A stretch of DNA of 64,000 bases from assembly GCF_021026375.1 (NCBI RefSeq), contig NZ_JAJNDB010000001.1, positions 186,001 through 250,000 of the forward strand, given 5' to 3'. The position numbers and the translations under genes are program-made. The stretch is from Actinomycetospora endophytica (GTDB taxonomy: Bacteria > Actinomycetota > Actinomycetes > Mycobacteriales > Pseudonocardiaceae). Below, piece after piece: positions 54,149 to 62,850 of this stretch; positions within the stretch are counted from its first letter, which is position 1, and each line of letters begins with the position of its first letter. The notes under the pieces were generated by a model. It did no database searches. It saw nothing but the letters and a program-made list of their open reading frames with translations, and was not told the DNA's origin.

Positions 54149-54216
54149 CGGTGGGCTCCTCCGGAGGATGCGCTCGGGTCGATTCCCGACGCTGCTCCCT
54201 CCCGGGGGCGTCCGCC

Positions 54217-55233
54217 ATGACGCAATACCCTCGGATCCGGACTTCGGCGCATACTGCCGAGGTGGCCAGGACGGTGGCGCTGCTCGCGTACGACGGGGCG
54301 CAGTCGCTCGACGTCACCGGCCCCGCCGAGGTCTTCGCGATCGCGAACCAGGAGGCCGGCACCGAGCTCTACCGCGTCGTCGTCCTCTCGCCCGACGGCG
54401 CCGAGGTGGTGTGCAGTTCGGGCCTGACGCTCGGGGCCCGGTCGTCGTTGGGCGATCACGACGGTGCGATCGACACCTTCGTCGTGCCCGGGAGCCCCAC
54501 CTGGGAGCGGGCGATGCACGACGAGGCGCTGATCTCGGCGGTGGCCGCGGGGACCGGGCGGAGCCGCCGGGTCGCCGCCGTGTGCGGCGGCGCGTTCCTC
54601 CTGGGCGCGGTGGGTCTGCTGGACGGGAAGCGCGCGACGACCCACTGGGCGTGTCTCGACGACCTGGAGCGCTGCTTCCCGACGGCGAAGGTCGAGCGCG
54701 GGCCGATCTTCACCCAGGACGGTGCGGTCTTCACCTCGGCCGGGGTCACGGCGGGCATCGACCTGGCGCTCGCCCTCGTGGAGGACGACCGCGGCCCGGG
54801 TCTCGCCCGGAAGGTCGCGCGGTTCCTCGTCGTCTTCCTGCAGCGGCCCGGGAGCCAGGACCAGTTCAGCGCCCGGATGCGCCAGGAGCCCCCGGCGCAC
54901 TCCGCGCTGCGCGGTCTGCTGGACACCATCGTCGACGACCCGACCGGGGATCACAGCCTCGCGGCGCTGAGCGTGCGGGCAGGGTACAGCGAACGACATC
55001 TCGCCCGGCTGTTCGTGCGGGAGCTGGGGACCTCGCCGTCCCGGTACGTCGACGAGGTGCGCCTCGAGGCCGCCCGGACCCTGCTGGAGGCCGGAGACGC
55101 CTCGATGGAGGTGGTCGCGCAGCGGTCCGGTCTGGGCTCGGCCGAGACCCTCCGGCGACGGTTCACCCAGGAGGTCGGCATTCCCCCGGGCGCGTATCGA
55201 CGGCGTTTCCAGACGACCGGTGTGTCCCGGTAG
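54217..55233 (+). CDS. GlxA-type transcriptional regulator (DJ-1/PfpI + AraC)
   Basis: 338 residues: a DJ-1/PfpI-like sensor domain (about 18-185; VALLAYDGAQSLDVTGPAEV, VAAVCGGAFLLGAVGLLDGK with the elbow Cys) and an AraC double HTH (about 225-330; LAALSVRAGYSERHLARLFV, MEVVAQRSGLGSAETLRRRF). Such regulators often control the hydrolase or oxidoreductase beside them. It is divergent from the alpha/beta hydrolase. Its last 14 bases overlap the LuxR gene that follows. Confidence 0.93.
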   Translation: MTQYPRIRTSAHTAEVARTVALLAYDGAQSLDVTGPAEVFAIANQEAGTELYRVVVLSPDGAEVVCSSGLTLGARSSLGDHDGAIDTFVVPGSPTWERAMHDEALISAVAAGTGRSRRVAAVCGGAFLLGAVGLLDGKRATTHWACLDDLERCFPTAKVERGPIFTQDGAVFTSAGVTAGIDLALALVEDDRGPGLARKVARFLVVFLQRPGSQDQFSARMRQEPPAHSALRGLLDTIVDDPTGDHSLAALSVRAGYSERHLARLFVRELGTSPSRYVDEVRLEAARTLLEAGDASMEVVAQRSGLGSAETLRRRFTQEVGIPPGAYRRRFQTTGVSR

Positions 55234-57901
55234 CCCCGGGCCGGCCGGCGCACCCGGGCCCGACCTGTACGGCCGCGACCGGGAGCTGGCGTGGCTCTCG
55301 ACCTGGTACGAGCGGGCACGCGCCGGCCGGGCCGGGCGGGCCCTGGTCCTGGGGCCGGGCGGGATCGGCAAGACCGCGCTGGTCGACGCCTTCGCCGCGC
55401 GGGCGCCCGGAGCGGTCGTCGTGCGGGTGGAGGCCGACGGCGACCCGGCCGCCGGCGCGTTCCTCGATCTGGTGCACATCGCGCTGGGGGGCAAGGGCGG
55501 GCGGGGCGCCGTGGAGTCGGTGGCCGGTGTGCTGGCCGAGCTCGGCGCCGTCCAGGAACGCGGTCCGGTCGTCGTCGCGCTGCACGATCTGCACGACGTC
55601 GACGACGCCTCGGCCCAGGTGCTCGCGCGCACCTTCCGACGGCTGCGCCACGACCACGTCCTGATCCTGGCCACGAGCCGCTCGGCGGCGCTCTCGCCGG
55701 TCTGGACCCGACTGTTCGCCGACGGGCCGGAGGCGGGCACCCTGCCGCTGGACGGTCTCGATCAGCAGGGTGTCCGCGACCTCGTCGAGCAGGTGCGACC
55801 GGGACGCTGGAGCCGAGCGGCCGTCACCCGGCTCCACGAGGACACGCAGGGACACCCGCTCCACCTCACGACGCTGCTGCGTGAGCTCTCCGACGAGGCC
55901 CTGCTCGGGGACGAGCCGCTGCCCGCCCCGCGGACGCTGGCCGACGACGTCGCGACGGTGACGGAGCGGCTGTCCCCGGCCGCGCGCCGGCTGCTCGCCT
56001 GCCTGGCGGTCCTCGACCGACCCGCGGGCCGGAGCCTGCTGGCGCGCTTCGACGAGCTCGCCTCGGTGCCGCTGCCGCCCGCGGCCCGCGAGCTGGCCGA
56101 CGCCGGACTGGTCGACGGTGCGGACGTCGGGGTGCGGCCCGTCCTGCGGATCCACCACCCGCTGGTCCGCTCCGCGGTCTACGCCGCGCTCGCGCCCGAT
56201 CAGCGCGTCCGCGTGCACCTCGACGCGGCGCGCGCCGTCGGCGGCACGGCCGCGCTCACGCACCGGGCGGCCGCCGCGGACGGCCGCCCCGACCCGGACC
56301 TGGCGTCCGAGCTGGAGGCCGCGGCGGACGCCGACCCGGCCGACGGGCGGGCCGGGGCGACCCGACTGCTCGCCGCGGCCGAGCTGAGCGCCTCGGGGGC
56401 CGAGGCCGAGCGACGACTGCTCGCCGCCTGCCTGTTGCTCGTCGACGCCTACGACACCGACCGCCTCCGGGCGCTCGCCCCGACGGTGCACGACACCCGG
56501 CCCGGCCCCGAGCGCGAGATCGTGCTGGGCTTCCTGGCCAGCCAGGACTTCGACCCCGCGGCGGCCGTCCACCTGCGGCAGGCGTTCGACACCTCCGACG
56601 CGGACCGCGAGGTGAGGGCTCTGGCCGGGGTCCGTCTCGCCCTGGAGCACGTCTTCCGCGGTCGCGGCCGCGATGCCGCCGACGTCGCCGTCGAGGTGAC
56701 CGCGCTGACCCGTCGTCCGATCCGCGCCGAGCAGGCGGTGATCCTGCAGGCGGTGGGCCGGGCCCAGCACGCGGGCCCGGACGACGGGCTGGCGCTGCTC
56801 GACGGGCACCTGCTGGGGGCGCTGGGCGCCGACCCCGCCATCACGGCCGGGACCCTGCACCTGGCCGCCGGGAGGGTCGCCGTCGCCGGAGCGCACCTGG
56901 ACGAGGGGCTCGGCCGGGTGCGACGCGGAGCGGAATCGACCAGCACCCATCGCGCGCACTGCCATCGGGTGGAGGTCCTCTACCGCACCGGCCGGTGGGA
57001 CCTCGCCGAGGCCGAGGCCGACATCGCGCTCGACTGGTTCGCCGACGGCGACCGGCCGTGGGCGGAGTCCCTCGCCAACGCGGTGGCCGCCCTCGTCCCG
57101 GCCGCGCGCGCCCAGCAGGACCGGGCCGGTGAGTTCCTCGGCGTCGCCCGCGCGTCGCTCGCCCGGACGTTCAACGCCCAGGGCGCGCACGCGATCGCGC
57201 TCGCCGAGGCGACCCTGCGCCGCGCACTCGGCGATGCGGCCGGGATGGAGCGGGCGCTGCGGACGCTGCCGGAGATCGCGGCGCGGGGCGGGATGGCGTC
57301 GGCGCCGTTCGCGCCGTGGCGACCGCTGCACGCCGAGGCGTTGGTGGCGACCGGCGACGTGGCGGGCGCGCGTGGGGCCCTGCGCTCCTGGCCACGGGCC
57401 GGCTCGCCGCTGTGGTTCCGTCTCGCCCGTCACCAGCTCCAGGCCCGCATCGCCCTCGCGACGGGGGACGCCCCCACGGCGGAGACCGCGCTACGGGCCG
57501 GGATCGCGCTCGCCGAGCGGCACGGCGAAGAGGTCGCCGACGAGTGCCCGGTCGAGCTCGCCGAACTCCGGGTCCTGCTCGGGTCGCTGCCCCACGTCAC
57601 GGACGGTCCCGAACAGCTCGCGGCCGCCCGACCGGTCTTCCTCGCCCTCGCGGCGACCCCGTGGCTGGAGCGCATCCGGGCCGCCACCGCCCACGCCGTG
57701 TCCGACGACGCCCCGGGCGACCGCACCCTGACGCCGCGGGAACGCCAGGTGGCCGGCCTCGTCGCCCTGGGCATGACGAGCCGGGAGGCCGCGGAAGCCC
57801 TCTGGGTCACCCCCAAGGCCGTCGACTACCACCTGGGGAACGTCTACACGAAGCTCGGACTGACCTCCCGCCGTCAGCTCCGTGGTCGTTCCTTCTCCTG
57901 A
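55220..57901 (+). CDS. LAL-type LuxR-family regulator
   Basis: 893-residue regulator: N-terminal AAA/NACHT-like ATPase (about 15-270; Walker A GPGGIGKT, and VVVALHDLHDVDDAS as Walker B), a long helical-repeat middle, and a C-terminal LuxR HTH (about 833-890; LTPRERQVAGLVALGMTSRE then VDYHLGNVYTKLGL). LAL regulators activate antibiotic or catabolic clusters. The GTG start overlaps the GlxA-type gene by 14 bases with a weak Shine-Dalgarno, so translation is probably coupled. Confidence 0.93.
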   Translation: MCPGSPGPAGAPGPDLYGRDRELAWLSTWYERARAGRAGRALVLGPGGIGKTALVDAFAARAPGAVVVRVEADGDPAAGAFLDLVHIALGGKGGRGAVESVAGVLAELGAVQERGPVVVALHDLHDVDDASAQVLARTFRRLRHDHVLILATSRSAALSPVWTRLFADGPEAGTLPLDGLDQQGVRDLVEQVRPGRWSRAAVTRLHEDTQGHPLHLTTLLRELSDEALLGDEPLPAPRTLADDVATVTERLSPAARRLLACLAVLDRPAGRSLLARFDELASVPLPPAARELADAGLVDGADVGVRPVLRIHHPLVRSAVYAALAPDQRVRVHLDAARAVGGTAALTHRAAAADGRPDPDLASELEAAADADPADGRAGATRLLAAAELSASGAEAERRLLAACLLLVDAYDTDRLRALAPTVHDTRPGPEREIVLGFLASQDFDPAAAVHLRQAFDTSDADREVRALAGVRLALEHVFRGRGRDAADVAVEVTALTRRPIRAEQAVILQAVGRAQHAGPDDGLALLDGHLLGALGADPAITAGTLHLAAGRVAVAGAHLDEGLGRVRRGAESTSTHRAHCHRVEVLYRTGRWDLAEAEADIALDWFADGDRPWAESLANAVAALVPAARAQQDRAGEFLGVARASLARTFNAQGAHAIALAEATLRRALGDAAGMERALRTLPEIAARGGMASAPFAPWRPLHAEALVATGDVAGARGALRSWPRAGSPLWFRLARHQLQARIALATGDAPTAETALRAGIALAERHGEEVADECPVELAELRVLLGSLPHVTDGPEQLAAARPVFLALAATPWLERIRAATAHAVSDDAPGDRTLTPRERQVAGLVALGMTSREAAEALWVTPKAVDYHLGNVYTKLGLTSRRQLRGRSFS

Positions 57902-58004
57902 CCTGCGAGTCCTGGGGACTTTCCCCAGGGTTTGCGCGGTCGCGCGGGCGGACCGTCGTCCGCAGGACCGGCTCGGGCAGCCGGGACGACGCGAGGAGGA
58001 CACC

Positions 58005-58538
58005 ATGGACCCGGCCGCCTACGGCCCGGCCTTCCTGCCGGTCATCGCCCTCATCGGCGCCCTGATCCACATCGGCGTGATGAAGCACCGCACCCGGGAG
58101 CGGGTCCTGACGATCGCCCTGCTGTGGACCTTCGGGGTCGCCGTCGGGCTCAGCGAGGTGGTGACCGCCGGGTCGCACTTCTTCGCCCCCGCGGCCACGG
58201 CCGCCCAGATCGGGTTCCCGGCCGGGAACCCGTTCCAGTGGGAGGTCGCCTGCGCGAACCTGGCCTTCGCCGTGGCCGGGATCGCCTGCGTGTGGGCGCG
58301 CAGTCTCTGGAACGGGACCGCGGTCGGCTTCGTCGTCTACTTCTGGGGCTGCGGGGTCGGGCACATCGACCAGTACGTCAACCACGGCAACACCGCCCCG
58401 TACAACTGGGGACCGATCGTGGTGGTCGTCTTCCTCGTGCCCGCGGTGCTCGCCGCCCTCCTCATCGCCCTGCGTATGACGCAGCACCGCGCGGCGCCGG
58501 CCGGTCAGCACGAGCAGGCCGATCTCGTGCGCTCCTGA
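58005..58538 (+). CDS. DUF6790-like membrane protein
   Basis: 177 residues with four to five helices: FLPVIALIGALIHIGVMKHR, ALLWTFGVAVGLSEVVTAGS, VACANLAFAVAGIACVWA and VVVVFLVPAVLAALLIAL. Conserved polar residues are PFQWEVACANLAF and HIDQYVNHGNTAPYN. These match DUF6790 proteins of unknown function. GAGGAGG precedes the ATG. Confidence 0.72.
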   Translation: MDPAAYGPAFLPVIALIGALIHIGVMKHRTRERVLTIALLWTFGVAVGLSEVVTAGSHFFAPAATAAQIGFPAGNPFQWEVACANLAFAVAGIACVWARSLWNGTAVGFVVYFWGCGVGHIDQYVNHGNTAPYNWGPIVVVVFLVPAVLAALLIALRMTQHRAAPAGQHEQADLVRS

Positions 58539-58954
58539 GCAGGACGTCCGACCGTGTCGATTCTGGACAGAAATGACCGTCCGGCGGGAACCATTGTCCT
58601 CCCCGCGAATCGTCTGGCCCTCGGACGTGGCCGCGAGTTGGTACGTCCGAGTGATCTGCTCACCGCTGACACAGCAACGAGCCGCAGATTGCCACCAGGA
58701 CGACCAGGATCGTCTGGTCCGATCGCCACGACTACTCGCGCGAACGGCTGTGTTCAACCGTGTCTCGGCTGATCAGGTGTGCGGGCCGCGATCGCGAGAG
58801 TTCTCCAATCGTCGACGGACATGCGTTTTTCGCACGTTGAGTGTCGATGACGACCACTCGTATGGTGTGGCGGCCACCCGTTCGGCCGATCGACCGGGCA
58901 CCGAAGAATACGGGTGGCCATATTCGATACAGCGACCGTGCGGGAGAACGCCGG
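58539..58954. other. 416-base promoter region of the roadblock operon
   Basis: No gene seen. An AT-richer patch around 58826-58866 contains TTGAGT (58837-58842), an 18-base spacer and TATGGT (58861-58866), a possible promoter of the genes that follow. Confidence 0.4.
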
Positions 58955-59824
58955 GTGACGAGTGATGCACGGATGGTCCACGACTCGGGCCCGCGTCGTC
59001 TCTCGGTGCGCGTTCCGCAGGCCGCCCTGGCCGGGAAGCGGGAGTACTGGGAGTGGCGCCGTCCTGATACCCGCGCACCGACGGAGCCGCCATCACGGTC
59101 CGGATACGCGGATTCCCTCCGCGGCTCGGTACCGCCGGCGGGTCCGCCATTCGACGACGGCGGTGGGGGCGCCCCTCGCGACGGCGGCGCGGTCGACCTC
59201 GAGGCTCTCCTGGCCCTGACGGCGCTGCCGGGCGGCGAGGCGCTCTGCGTTGTCGACGACGCCGGACGGCGTCTCGCGGAGACGGGTGACGTCGGCGACG
59301 CGTCCGCGCTGCTGGAGTGGGTCCGTCACCTCGGGACGGTCGCCGGAGCGCGGGGAGAGGCCCTCGACGACGTCGTCGTCGTGGCGTCCCCGGCGTACCA
59401 CCTCCTTCGTCGCGTGACATCGGACGGCGGGTCTCCGATATGGGTCTACCTGCGGTTGCGCCGACCCGGCGGCAACCTGGCCATGGCGCGCAACCACCTC
59501 GCGGACCTGGCTCGCCGGGGTCGGCGTCGAGCCCTCCCCGCGTCCCCGACACCGACCGGGCCGCGCGGCATGCCGAAGCTCCCCGCGAGGGTTCGGCTGC
59601 CGGCCACGGCCCACGCGGTGCCCGCGCCGACGCCGGACATCGATCCCGCCGGGCCGCTGGAGGAGACGACGCACGTGCTCCTGACCAGGTGCCTCGGCGC
59701 CCTCCGCAATCTCGTCCTCGGTCCGCAGGTCGGACCGACACCGCCGAGAGGCGGCCATGCCGAGGACCCGTCACCGACGACGGGCCCCGTCCGCACGACC
59801 TATCACAGGGAGAACCATGGCTGA
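58955..59824 (+). CDS. Roadblock/longin-like protein, first of the operon
   Basis: 289 residues. A basic, disordered N-terminus is followed by one alpha/beta domain (about 88-190): VDLEALLALTALPGGEALCV, VDDAGRRLAETGDV, PIWVYLRLRRPGGNLAMARN. The last motif, NLAMAR, recurs exactly in the next protein, which is a roadblock-like domain. The C-terminal third is Pro-rich. The GTG has GGGAGAA at eight bases. The stop overlaps the next gene by 8 bases. Roadblock proteins regulate small GTPases or motors; the actual partner is unknown. Confidence 0.6.
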   Translation: MTSDARMVHDSGPRRLSVRVPQAALAGKREYWEWRRPDTRAPTEPPSRSGYADSLRGSVPPAGPPFDDGGGGAPRDGGAVDLEALLALTALPGGEALCVVDDAGRRLAETGDVGDASALLEWVRHLGTVAGARGEALDDVVVVASPAYHLLRRVTSDGGSPIWVYLRLRRPGGNLAMARNHLADLARRGRRRALPASPTPTGPRGMPKLPARVRLPATAHAVPAPTPDIDPAGPLEETTHVLLTRCLGALRNLVLGPQVGPTPPRGGHAEDPSPTTGPVRTTYHRENHG

Positions 59825-60257
59825 CATCGATTACGTTCTCGGCGCCGCTGCGAACATCAAGGGGGCGTTCGCGGTCGCGGTCGTCGATTACGAGAGCGGA
59901 ATGACACTCGGTTCCCGTGGCGGGAGCGCCGAGTTCGACCTCGACGTGGCGGCTCCGGGCAACAGCGAGGTCGTCCGCGCGAAGTTCGACGTCATGCAGA
60001 AACTGGGACTCCGCGAGACGATCGAAGACATCCTGATCACGCTGGACTCGCAGTACCACATCATCCGCCCGATCTACTCGAACAACGAGGACAAGCTCTT
60101 CATCTATCTCGTGCTGAACCGCCAGCAGGCGAACCTCGCGATGGCACGCCGCGATCTGCGACTGATCGCCCAGCGCTTCTTCATGGACGACCCGAGCGCC
60201 GGGCCCGCCCTGACCGCCGGACACGAGCAGGGCTACTACCAGGGCGGACGGCGCTAG
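59817..60257 (+). CDS. Roadblock/longin-like protein
   Basis: 146 residues, the most compact of the three: DIDYVLGAAANIKGAFAVAV, VDYESGMTLGSR, IEDILITLDSQYHIIRPIYS, KLFIYLVLNRQQANLAMARR. This reads as one roadblock/longin fold plus a C-terminal tail with several Gly and Tyr. The ATG has GGGAGAA upstream. It is followed after 28 bases by a third related protein. In conservon operons such a protein works with a histidine kinase-like and a GTPase protein; neither is present here. Confidence 0.7.
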   Translation: MADIDYVLGAAANIKGAFAVAVVDYESGMTLGSRGGSAEFDLDVAAPGNSEVVRAKFDVMQKLGLRETIEDILITLDSQYHIIRPIYSNNEDKLFIYLVLNRQQANLAMARRDLRLIAQRFFMDDPSAGPALTAGHEQGYYQGGRR

Positions 60258-60285
60258 CGGCGCGAGCGATCCCGGGGGGAACGAG

Positions 60286-60933
60286 TTGGCGCGTCATCGC
60301 CACATACTGTGCGTCCCCTCCGACGGCCTCTCGACGGTCCTGGAGCGGCTCCTGGCCCAGCACCGGATCCTCGCGGCGACGCTGCTCGACGCGTCGAGCG
60401 GACTCGTCCTCGACGGCTACGTCGTGGACACCGGGTGGGCCGACCTCGAGCAGCTCGCGGCCGGGCACGCCGACCTGGTGCGCGGCGCCTCGGCGATCGA
60501 GAGTGCCCTGTCGCGCGGCCCCTGGGACCGGGCGGGCGAGCTCACGGTCGACGCCGCCGACGGATGGCACCACCTGCTGCAGCCGGTGCCCGACCCGCAC
60601 GGCGACCGCCTGGTCCTCGTGATCCTGGTGCACGGCGGGGCGGGCGCCGTCCGCCGGGCGAGGCGACGCCTGCGCACCGTCTCTCCCGAGGCGATCACGG
60701 CCGGGCCCTCCCTGAGTCGGCGTCCGGTCGCCGGGACCTGGCTTCCCTCCACCCCGGAACACCCGCCGACCACCTCCGCCACCGAGCGCGGGCCGACCGC
60801 TGCGGCGGGGGGCCGGGACGACGTCATGACCGCTCGCCTCGACTCGCGGCCGCTGGCGGCCATGGCCCCGTCGTCCCCCGAGGAATCACCTCCCTCGGGA
60901 CCGCCACCGCCCGTGTCGGCCGATCAACCGTGA
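60286..60933 (+). CDS. Roadblock/longin-like protein with Pro-rich tail
   Basis: 215 residues. The first 125 or so resemble the preceding proteins: LLAQHRILAATLLDASSGLV, LDGYVVDTGWADLEQLAAGH, DRLVLVILVHGGAGAVRRAR. The rest is a low-complexity Pro/Thr/Ser tail. TTG start with GGGGGGA upstream. Ten bases separate it from the next gene. Confidence 0.6.
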   Translation: MARHRHILCVPSDGLSTVLERLLAQHRILAATLLDASSGLVLDGYVVDTGWADLEQLAAGHADLVRGASAIESALSRGPWDRAGELTVDAADGWHHLLQPVPDPHGDRLVLVILVHGGAGAVRRARRRLRTVSPEAITAGPSLSRRPVAGTWLPSTPEHPPTTSATERGPTAAAGGRDDVMTARLDSRPLAAMAPSSPEESPPSGPPPPVSADQP

Positions 60934-60942
60934 GGCTGCGCC

Positions 60943-61347
60943 GTGCCTGAGCACCGACCACCGATCCCGCTGCCCCCGGCGGCGCCCCGACCCCCGGGCA
61001 TACCCGTCGAAGTGGCGGGAGAACGCCCCGGGAGGACCCACGCCCTGGTCCGGGTCGCCGCCATGCGGTGGTTGCGGGTCACCTCCTGCACCGACCGCCG
61101 CGATCACTTCGTGACGGTCTACGACATGGAGGAGGCCGTCGGCCACGGCGGCCCACCGATCGCGCTGTGCCGACAGCCGATCGTCCCCGGCCCGTTGGCG
61201 ATGAGCCCCGGTCGGCTCTGTCCCCGCTGCCGGGACGCCGCCCTCGGACGGGGCGCTCCGCGGAGATCGTTGGCGGAGCGGCTACGGCGGTGGTGCCGCA
61301 GTATCGGGTCCGTCGGCGCCCGTCGTGGACGCGTCCGACGCCTCTGA
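60943..61347 (+). CDS. Cys-pair protein closing the roadblock operon
   Basis: 134 residues. Pro-rich first third, then WLRVTSCTDRRDHFVTVYD, ALCRQPIVPGPLAMS and RLCPRCRDAAL. The Cys in CTD, CRQ and CPRC could form a zinc site. Similar small Cys proteins occur in Pseudonocardiaceae. The GTG start lies ten bases after the third roadblock-like gene. The C-terminus is Arg-rich and might bind nucleic acid. Confidence 0.6.
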   Translation: MPEHRPPIPLPPAAPRPPGIPVEVAGERPGRTHALVRVAAMRWLRVTSCTDRRDHFVTVYDMEEAVGHGGPPIALCRQPIVPGPLAMSPGRLCPRCRDAALGRGAPRRSLAERLRRWCRSIGSVGARRGRVRRL

Positions 61348-61382
61348 CGAACCGGGGCCGGTCCGCGGGACTTGAGTGTGTC

Positions 61383-61739
61383 GTGGGGGCATGCCTTCTC
61401 CTCCCTCGGCACGGCGGGCTCACTGTCGCCCGCCGCCCGGTGACCGGCCTGATCTGGAACCTCGTGCATGGCGGCGGGCACGGCTGGCGGGACGATCCGC
61501 GCTCCCGGCGCGCGCACGACATCGCCACCTCCGGAGCGGCCCTCGTGTTCGCCGCGCGGTTCGTGGTCAGCCAGTGGCTCTACTCGGCGGACTCGACCGG
61601 TGGGCTCGCGATCGCCCGGGCCTCGATGGGCCTCCCGCTGACGGCGCTGGTGGCGGTCGTCATGCTCTGGGCCTTCCGGCGGACCACGCTCCGCCTCGTC
61701 ACCCCGGCACCGATCCGACGAACCCGACCGACGGTGTGA
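61383..61739 (+). pseudogene. Truncated DUF3159 membrane protein
   Basis: Only the C-terminal half of a DUF3159 protein is present: RRPVTGLIWNLVHGGGHGW, ALVFAARFVVSQWLYSADST and MGLPLTALVAVVMLWAFRR, three helices where the full protein has six. No earlier part exists on this strand, which belongs to the Cys-pair gene. The GTG at 61383 is a possible start, so a short product may still be made. The 5' part was probably lost by deletion. Confidence 0.55.
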
Positions 61740-61997
61740 TCCGCGCAACTCCCCGCTGGAGTGTGCCGCAGCGGCACGCCCGACGGTCTCTCCCGACACC
61801 GGCCGCCGCCGCTCCCGCGCACCACACCCAGCGCCACAACCATCGCAGCCACCACGACTCGGACGACGGGCTCCCGGCATCGCCTCGGCCCACCGCTCAC
61901 CACTCCTCGGCTCGGCCCCCGCGGTCGGCGGTTCTCCGGGGGCTACCCGATCTCCTCGCGCTCGCCCCGACGATCGACACGGTTGCAGACTGGGGCG
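61740..61997. other. Promoter region of the IclR gene, no gene seen
   Basis: 258 bases with scattered AC-rich repeats (CACCAC-type) and no convincing frame. It probably holds the control site of the IclR gene and the pathway after it. Confidence 0.35.
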
Positions 61998-62780
61998 ATG
62001 GCGCGGTCGCCGTCGGGTGAGTCGGTCCTGGAGCGGGTGGTGCGCATCCTGGAGGCATTCACCCCCGAGGCCCAGGTCCTGGGCGTCGGCGAGGTGGCCC
62101 GTCGGGCCGATCTGCCGGTGGCCACGGCGTCGAGGATGGTCGCGGACCTCGTCGAACACGGGCTCCTGACCCGCGAGTCCACGGGGCGGGTACGGATGGG
62201 GACCCGGCTCTGGGAGCTGGCGTCCCGGGCGTCGCCGACGCTGTCGATGCGCGAGCTCGCGATGCCGGTGCTCGAGGAGCTGCTCCGGGCGGTCGGCCAC
62301 CACGCCCAGCTCGGACTGCTCGACGGCGAGGAGGTGCTCTTCGCCGAGCGGCTCTCCGCCGAGGGTGCGGTCGTCAACTACACGCGGATCGCCGCCCGGC
62401 TCCCCCTGCACGCATCGTCGTCGGGCCTGGTGCTGCTGGCCCACGCGCCCGGGGATCTCCAGGAGCGCATCCTGACGGGGAAGCTGGCCCGGTTCACCAG
62501 CGAGACCATCACCGACGGCGCCGAGCTGCGCCGGCGTCTTGCCGACATCCGCCGCGAGGGCTTCGTCCTGTGCGCGGGCCACCTCCACCTGGAAGCGACC
62601 GGCATCGCGGTCCCGGTGCGCGACGAGACCGGCCACGTCGTCGCGGCGGTGTCGGTGATCGTGCCCAACGACGACCGCGCCCGCGGCCACGTGCCGCTCC
62701 TGACGGCCGGTGCCCGCGAGATCCAACGACGCCTCCGTCGGGCGGTCGGCGAGGCCGACGACATCGGTCTCATTGAATGA
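61998..62780 (+). CDS. IclR-family regulator of the aromatic demethylation locus
   Basis: 260 residues: winged HTH (about 8-70; SVLERVVRILEAFTPEAQVL, RRADLPVATASRMVADLVEH) and effector domain (about 80-250; ending ATGIAVPVRDETGHVVAAVS). It lies 70 bases upstream of a VanB-type reductase and a P450 on the same strand, so it probably controls them. Aromatic-acid pathways are often under IclR regulators of the PcaR/PobR type. Confidence 0.92.
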   Translation: MARSPSGESVLERVVRILEAFTPEAQVLGVGEVARRADLPVATASRMVADLVEHGLLTRESTGRVRMGTRLWELASRASPTLSMRELAMPVLEELLRAVGHHAQLGLLDGEEVLFAERLSAEGAVVNYTRIAARLPLHASSSGLVLLAHAPGDLQERILTGKLARFTSETITDGAELRRRLADIRREGFVLCAGHLHLEATGIAVPVRDETGHVVAAVSVIVPNDDRARGHVPLLTAGAREIQRRLRRAVGEADDIGLIE

Positions 62781-62850
62781 GAACGCCGTTCCGTGCCCGA
62801 TACGCGGCTCGGCATCCTCGGTGGCGACGTCGGCGCACGAGGAGGTCGGG

